A DNA stretch of 64,000 nt from NCBI GenBank assembly GCA_036346255.1, contig CM070620.1, positions 33,167,609 through 33,231,608 on the forward strand. The letters run 5' to 3'. This DNA is from Ampelocalamus luodianensis. Its lineage: Eukaryota > Streptophyta > Magnoliopsida > Poales > Poaceae. The stretch's first letter is position 1; each line of letters opens with the position of its first letter. Shown here in pieces: positions 58,185 to 64,000 of the stretch. The position numbers were made by a program, and so were the translations under genes. The notes under the pieces are model-generated. The model was given only the letters and a program-made list of their open reading frames with translations, ran no database searches and was not told the origin of the DNA.

Positions 58185-59096
58185 ATGGCAAACTATCTTC
58201 CTACGATATTAGAAGGATCAGCCCGATCGTGGTTGCTTAACCTTCTGGTCGGGTCCGTGTATACTTGGGAGCAACTCTGCGACCTTTTAATTGTAATTTT
58301 CATGGTACGTACGATTGCACTCGAAAAAGAAGACGATCTCCATAGAATACGGCAAAAATCTAACGAGACTCTCCGGCAGTACATCAAAAGATTTAGCCAA
58401 GTTCGTAACTCAATACCAGAGGTTGCAGAATCTTCCGTTATCCAAGCCTTCAAAGCGGGATTAAGAAATCGAAGGTTTACGGAGGATTTAGCTATACGTC
58501 CCCCACGAACAACCATCGAGCTCTTCGACATGGCTGACAAGTATGCAACGGCCAGTGAAGCGGTCGAGTGGAACGAAGCCATTGACCGAAAAGATAAAAT
58601 TTCTCAACCTGGCTTAGATAGGACAGAAAAGAAGCAAAAGAAGACTCTCAAGAAAAAGAAGCATAGCAGAGCCAACGACAAGGAGGTTCTTGCGGTTCCT
58701 GAAAAATTTACCAAAGGAAGAAAGGATTATTCTGGTCATGGCAAGGCTAAGGCTCCGGCCAATGATTACAAGAAAAATAAAAAGTGGTGTCCTCTCCACC
58801 AGCAAGCAGGACACGACCTGCGCAATTATCGCGCTTGGCAAAAGAAGCTGGAAGATTATTATGCAGGTAAAGGTCCACTCCCGTCGATACAAGAGCTCGG
58901 GGAAACAAGCTCCAAAGAGGACAAAGATGGTGACGAAGAAATGGAGTACCAAGAACCTCAGCACACCGTCGATGTGATCTTTGGTGGATCTTCTTCGTCG
59001 AGTCGAGCGTCACTGAAAGCCATGGGCGAAGTCAACCTTACGAACCTTCGATCGTCGTTAAACCTTCAAGGTGGTGGAGGCGATAATCTCCTTTAA
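58185..59096 (+). CDS. gag core of element D, open frame of 303 residues
   Basis: The best preserved frame of the repeats here. Retrotrans_gag signature: A-N-Y-L-P-T-I-L-E-G-S-A-R-S-W, D-D-L-H-R-I-R-Q, A-D-K-Y-A-T-A-S-E-A-V-E-W-N. A lysine-rich stretch and a W-C-P-L-H-Q-Q-A-G-H-D-L-R-N-Y segment follow; this is a Tat-type zinc finger whose last Cys is replaced by Tyr. The frame ends at TAA, before protease. In intact relatives gag continues into pol, so this is probably only part of the original polyprotein. Confidence 0.8.
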   Translation: MANYLPTILEGSARSWLLNLLVGSVYTWEQLCDLLIVIFMVRTIALEKEDDLHRIRQKSNETLRQYIKRFSQVRNSIPEVAESSVIQAFKAGLRNRRFTEDLAIRPPRTTIELFDMADKYATASEAVEWNEAIDRKDKISQPGLDRTEKKQKKTLKKKKHSRANDKEVLAVPEKFTKGRKDYSGHGKAKAPANDYKKNKKWCPLHQQAGHDLRNYRAWQKKLEDYYAGKGPLPSIQELGETSSKEDKDGDEEMEYQEPQHTVDVIFGGSSSSSRASLKAMGEVNLTNLRSSLNLQGGGGDNLL

Positions 59097-59783
59097 CAAA
59101 GAAAGATCGCCCATTCTTTCGACTCGACCGGTAGGTTTCCGATTGTCGTTGAGCCTACTATTAATAAGCGCGAGGTTAATCGGGTCTTGATAGATGGGGT
59201 AGTTCTCTAAATATTTTATTTGCAAGTGCTATAGACATGCGATTCCCAAATCCAGGTAAAACACGTGAAATATGCCTTCCACGCATAGTTCACGGATCTA
59301 CCGCCAAGCCAATAGGGCACTTGTCCCTCACCGGTTCGTTCGGAATGCCCGACAACTTCGGGACGAGAAAAATTTCATTTGATGAGGTAAATTTCAAAAG
59401 CGCATACAATGCAATCGCTGGTCGTCGGCTTTAGCAAAGTTCACGATAGCCACGCATTACGGTTATCGAGTTTGAAAATCTTTGGGACCAAAGGTATAAT
59501 CACGGTCGAGCGATCGAGAAAATAGCCTCGCATGCGATCGGAAATGTTTAGAACTGGTCGATGAACTTCCGACCAGGGGAACTAACACCATTAACATGCA
59601 GGTCAAACACTCGAGGCCAAAGATGACACCAAAACCTTCCCAACCAGATAAAAGAGGTACAACTCGGCGGAAGTGCTTCTCCGGAGGTGCCAAGATCTTT
59701 GGTCGGGCGGACTCGACCTTAAATAGGAAGAGTCGCTCATCTCCTTCCTCAGAGCTAACGGGCGTATTCGCTGCGGCGTCGAC
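59097..59783 (+). pseudogene. Protease region of element D
   Basis: V-N-R-V-L-I-D-G then a frame slip at about 59201 (one G missing from the G-G of the active-site loop). Later K-P-I-G-H-L-S-L-T-G-S-F-G and S-A-Y-N-A-I-A-G-R, as in C. A TAG at 59724-59726 matches the TAG of C at 48181. Confidence 0.8.
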
Positions 59784-61020
59784 ATGCCGAGTCCCGGGGA
59801 GGTGATCGAGCATAGGCTAGCTTTACAGAATAACAAAAAACCGGTCAAGCAAAAGCTACGGCGTTTCGCATCTGATCGGAAAGAAGCAATCCAGTCGGAG
59901 ATTGACAAGCTTCTCAAAGCTGGGTTCATTCGTGAGGTCAACCACCCGAGTGGCTCGCCAATCTGTAATGGTTAGAAAAGCCAATGGGAAATGGCGAATG
60001 TGTATTGACTTTACGAGATCTTAATAAAGCTTGTCAGAATGATGACTTTCCCTTCCCGCATCGATCAACTTGTAGACTCTACTTAGGGTGTGAGTTGTTA
60101 AGTTTTTAGATGCTTACTCGAGTACCACGGATCAATATGAGTAAAGAAGATGAAGAAAACTTCCTTTATCACTCCATATGGTACTTCTTGTTATGTAAAG
60201 ATGTCATTTGGTCTCAAAATGCTCGTGCAACGTTCAAAGGTTGATGCAAAGACCTTTAGTCCACGAGATAGATCGGAATCTTGAAGCCTCGTCGATGATC
60301 CGTGCGTAAAGAGCATCAACACCGGCAATCATATTCTAGATCTACAGAGACTTTCAATAACTTAAGGCGTCATAACCTTAAGTTAAATCGGAAAATGCGT
60401 GTTTGGAGTTTCGTCAGGAAAGCTTCTCGGATTCCTAGTTTCGGCTAGGGGCATCGAAGCAAATCCAGCGAAAATCACCACCATCGATCAAATGCGTGAT
60501 CCGATCACAAAGAAGGAAGTTCAGAAACTAACCGGTTGTATGGCAGCACTAAGTCGTTTCATAGCACGGTTAGGCGAAAAAGGACTACCTTTCTTTAAGC
60601 TTCTCTGGAAACATGAAAGTTTCGAATGGACTAAAGAGGCAAGCAGCGCCTTCGAAGAACTAAAACGGTACCTTACGAGACCCCCAATCTTAGTCTCTCC
60701 GAGATTGGGAGAAATATTGCTAATTTACGTGGCTGCAACACCACAAACGGTTAGTGGTCTACTGGTCGTAGAACGAGACCATATTCAACGACCGATATAT
60801 TACGTAAGCGAAGTCTTGCATGCACTAAAAGAAAGGTATCCACAGGTACAAAAGTTGCTCTATGGTCTCCTTATGACTTCAAGGAAACAAATGCATTATT
60901 TTCAGGCCCACAAAGTGGTCGTACCCACTGGATATCCTCTTGGTCAAGTCCTAGGAAACAAGGAGTCATCAAGACGAATAGCAAAATGGGCGGTTGAGCT
61001 TGGGGCGTTTATCTTCAGCA
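59784..61020 (+). pseudogene. Reverse transcriptase and start of RNase H of element D
   Basis: L-R-R-F-A-S-D-R and K-L-L-K-A-G-F-I-R-E-V-N-H-P lie in one frame (59784-59975). The palm region at 59960-60400 is scrambled by several one- to three-base indels; the active-site Y-V-D-D region cannot be read cleanly. The thumb and connection are open again at 60399-61028 (F-G-V-S-S-G-K-L-L-G-F, K-G-L-P-F-F-K-L-L, Y-P-Q-V-Q-K-L-L). The frame ends in a deletion junction at about 61015. Confidence 0.82.
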
Positions 61021-61200
61021 TGACCTAATTCCAGAAGATGATGTAGAGGCCGATCGTATAGCACGAAAAACCAAATCATACACTCTAATTGAACGTACCT
61101 TGTACAAACGAGGATCTCACGGAGTGTTGATGAGATGCATATCTCACTCGGATGGCATTAAATTGCTAACGGAAATTCATGGAGAAGTCTGTGGAGCTCA
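61021..61200 (+). pseudogene. Integrase start of element D, cut by an LTR
   Basis: Similar to C at 50105-50285: a D-D-V-E-A-D-R block, K-S-Y-T-L-I-E-R-T-L-Y-K-R-G and L-M-R-C-I. It stops at 61200, within the zinc-binding region, where a family E LTR is inserted after GCTCA, the likely duplication. Confidence 0.8.
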
Positions 61201-64000
61201 TGTCGGGACCCAAAATGCAGTGGACCCTACGTGTATTGCACTAGTCGAGGATCACGCTAGTGCACACAGTGTAACATAGGTGAATATCAATCCACACAAG
61301 CGAAATATAACATAAGCGAATAGTTTGAGTAACAACTTAGAGTTTTGACCTTAAGGTCGGGGTTACAACTTATTAAGCCACGCAGAGCTAACACTAAAGA
61401 AATCTTGCGGAGCGAAAATAAACTCTGGCAAACTCAATCGGCACACCACAGCAGCAGGCGGGATCGATGACCTAGCGATCAACCTTCTTCCACAAACTCC
61501 TCCTCGAAAGCAGTGAAGACTCCTCCATACAGTAGGTTTGGGCGCAAGTTTTACAACAAGCGTGAGTACACAACCGTACTACGCAAATCATACCACGAAT
61601 GCAATATATAGATCTGAGCTTATTCCAAAGGAATGGCTTACGTGGTTATTTTATGAAATGCAACATTGCAATTTAATACAAATAATAGATTGAAAGCATA
61701 AGTTAAAACAAATAAGCAATACTAATTTAACAATTGTTTCCACAAAGACACACAGCTAAAGCGAGTTGATTCACACGACCATATGATTGAGATCACACGA
61801 CTCCCAATCCCACATTTTATGAACACTACCCTCATGTGAAATCCCAGGCGTTGTCCATGCCCAGGAGGCGGCTATTCGAATAGATTGATTAACACTCTGC
61901 GAGAGTTTGTACACTTTACCCACGATACAACTAGTGTAGCTAGCACTAATCGTAACAAAGCGATTCGGCAACCGTCTCAACATTGGCGTTCTTATTCACC
62001 TGATCCCATATCACAAAGCTTAACCTATCCACGAACCCCAATGTTGAAACTCCGTAACCTACTAAGTTAGGCTGTCACGGACATGCGGTGCGTCGGTATA
62101 GCTCGGTTTAATGGCGCACAAAGTTAAGTCCTTAATTGACCAAGGCAAGACTTCGATTTTCTAACTAAACCACAGATAAATCCCAATCACAAAGCCACGA
62201 TTCACACGGTATCCACCACTTGCCTCGGTCTAAATCTTTTACCACCCAGTTGGTTTAGTGCAACACATGCCATCACGAGTAATAGCACCAGCACACGGTT
62301 TTATCACGGTTCCATAGTCACTTAGTCATAATTAATATTTGCAACTTACATGTGATGGTGACTGCGTGGTATGGCTAAGCAATTGTACTCGCATCTAACC
62401 AACCCACGTTGGTGCTATAATATTACCAACTAATAACCAATCTAGGGTGATAAGGAATTATGACATACAAGGCCAAGGTGTGATAACAATTTGGATAATA
62501 ACTCGCCCAAAGCATTTAAATAAATAATTAAAGTAGAATGCAATAATTCAACACAAAGTAATTTGAAAAAACTGGGTTCAAGATGATCAAAGGTATGACT
62601 TGCCTTGGAAAGGTCTATGTACTGGTCTTGAACTTGGTTGAAGCCTTCTTAGACAAAACCCAGAAATATCGGCGTCTACGCTAAGCAAGCGAAACAAACA
62701 AAACAAATAAATAACAAAGGCAAAACAAACTCCAAAAATTAAATAAAAATCTCAGATAGCTAGATCTTGAATTTAGACAAATTTAGAAATTTGAATGGGC
62801 TCAATCGGAGTTAGGATGCAAAAGTTATGAGCTTTAGAAGATTGAAAATACATAAAATCTTGAAAATCAGTATTTCATGAATTTCAATTATTTTCTAAAG
62901 GAAAATCAGATTATTCTTATGGCGGCGTCATCGAGGGCGTTCGGACGGGGTGATTGTTGATCGGCAGTGGGTCCCACACGCGGCGAGAGATAACTCCACG
63001 GTGGACAAGGTCCGCGAGCCTGCAAACTCTGAAGCGGTGGGCTATGCCGGCGTGGCGCGCGCGTGGATGCGCAAGTGGCGTCCACGTCGGCGACGCAGCG
63101 TAGAGGCTGAGTGGCGGGTGAGGTGGCGACACGCAGGCGGACATGTCGGCCGGCGGCGGCGGCGCTCGAGTGCGAGGGATCCGTGACAGCGGCCTCGTCG
63201 GCGGCGGTTAGCACCGAAGGCGAGAGGTAGCCGAGAGTCACGTTGGTAGGCTCAACGGTGCCGAGGTGGCGTGGCGGCCGTGGCGAGTAGAAGCGGCGGT
63301 GGTCCGGGCTCGTCGGGATCGGGGTTCGGCGGTCCTCGGTGAACAAGGTCACCGGGAGGTAGAGGCCGTCGCGATCACGAGGTGCGATCGGTGGTCGCGC
63401 GGCGTCGGCAGCGGTCGACCTCGCGGAGTTGGAGCTAACACCGGGCTTCCTCTGCGGATCCGGCGGCTAGGGTTAGGGTGGGGTGGCGGTGCGCGCGTTG
63501 GGATGCGGAGACCGAGGGCTTGCCCTCCTTATATAGCGCGGCTCGGGAAGGTCTAGAGCACGGGCGCCCAAAGCGGCGGCGGCGGCGCGAAATCGGAACA
63601 GTCCGCCTCGGAGCGGCGATGGCGTGGCGAGTGGGTCCCACTCGTCGGCAGCGGAGGCTCGGCGCGACCGCGTCGTACGACCTGCGAACAGCGGCAGTGG
63701 GGTCGGGGCGCGGGAGAGAGAGCGGTGCGGGCTGCGGCGGGAAGTGGGTGAGCGGAGAGGAATGGGCGGCGAGTGGATTTCGGCCCAAGCACTATTCTGA
63801 GATTTTAAATAGGTTTTCTATTTTAGAAAATACCAGAAATTCAAATAGGCAATAGAAAATAGCAAATGTACTCAGAAAAAATCTAGAAAAAAAACTAGAA
63901 AATATATCTGAGCACATAGAACCCAAATAAAATAGTTTTGGCTATTGTTCAAGTTAGGATTATTCACATTAAATGTTTTTTATTGTAAAGTCCAATATTA
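61201..64000 (-). mobile_element. Family E LTR, minus strand, runs off the window
   Basis: Reverse complement of the 8042-11206 family. Its 3' end, GGGTCCCGACA, lies at 61201-61211. The R/U5 blocks, the GC-rich leader (62900-63600) and the AT-rich head follow in mirror order. About 200-250 bp of the head are missing at the window edge. Whether it is solo or the 3' LTR of a longer element cannot be seen. GC-rich frames at 62906-63855 are LTR leader sequence. Confidence 0.8.
63527..63536 (-). promoter_or_regulatory. TATA box of the minus-strand E LTR
   Basis: The minus strand reads CTATATAAGG before a GC-rich leader with CCCTAGCCGCCGG, matching the position of 8752 in the other copy. Confidence 0.6.

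Noticed and set aside
62906..63855. Overlapping open frames on both strands near the window end
   Set aside because: Same LTR E leader in reverse; no protein motif and no frame conservation.

Overview
This 64 kb window looks like nuclear DNA from a grass (Poaceae). The gag, pol and LTR sequences are of plant Ty3/gypsy (Tekay-like chromovirus, Tat) and Ty1/copia (SIRE/Maximus-like) type. The LTRs are very long, many insertions are nested, and the single host gene has plant splice sites and a GC-rich first exon typical of grass genes. I cannot name the species. I see no tRNA, rRNA or CRISPR, and no bacterial-type genes.

The only clear host gene is a 10-exon minus-strand copy of ELM1, the plant mitochondrial-fission factor (13260-17548). 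All nine introns have GT..AG ends and the phases agree. The gene would encode 422 residues, except that exon 1 lacks one base near 17431. It sits in a 5-6 kb island between transposon blocks. Weaker host or transposon remnants lie at 2953-3838, 7454-8041 and 11207-12000; the first carries a MULE-transposase-like segment.

Layout, left to right. (1) 1-2320: 3' end and 3' LTR of a Tekay-like element, inserted in an LTR remnant (2321-2952). (2) 3839-7453: SIRE-like solo LTR. (3) 8042-11206: 3.2 kb solo LTR called family E here. (4) ELM1 and its upstream region. (5) 18237-28802: LTR J, split by solo LTR F (18358-26292, exact duplication GCTTC). F is itself split by a chromovirus RNase H fragment and a second SIRE-like LTR. 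(6) 29179-44309: element A, a full-length Tekay-like element of 15.1 kb with 5.0 kb LTRs and exact target duplication ACAGT, inserted in LTR K. (7) 44480-54266: Tat-lineage element C, with an intron-containing antisense coiled-coil gene. (8) 54267-56990: the 5' half of LTR G, related to A and F. (9) 56990-61200: a second Tat element, D, cut by a family E LTR (61201 to the window end, minus strand).

The most unusual pattern is that LTRs of several unrelated families carry clusters of short, exact hairpins. Within a cluster the stem sequences change from unit to unit while pairing is kept. This suggests selection on structure rather than on sequence. A second theme is that damage differs between elements: C decays through C-to-T type stop codons, while A and D are broken mostly by one- or two-base indels near G/C-rich sites. 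The latter could be real or could be consensus error in the assembly.
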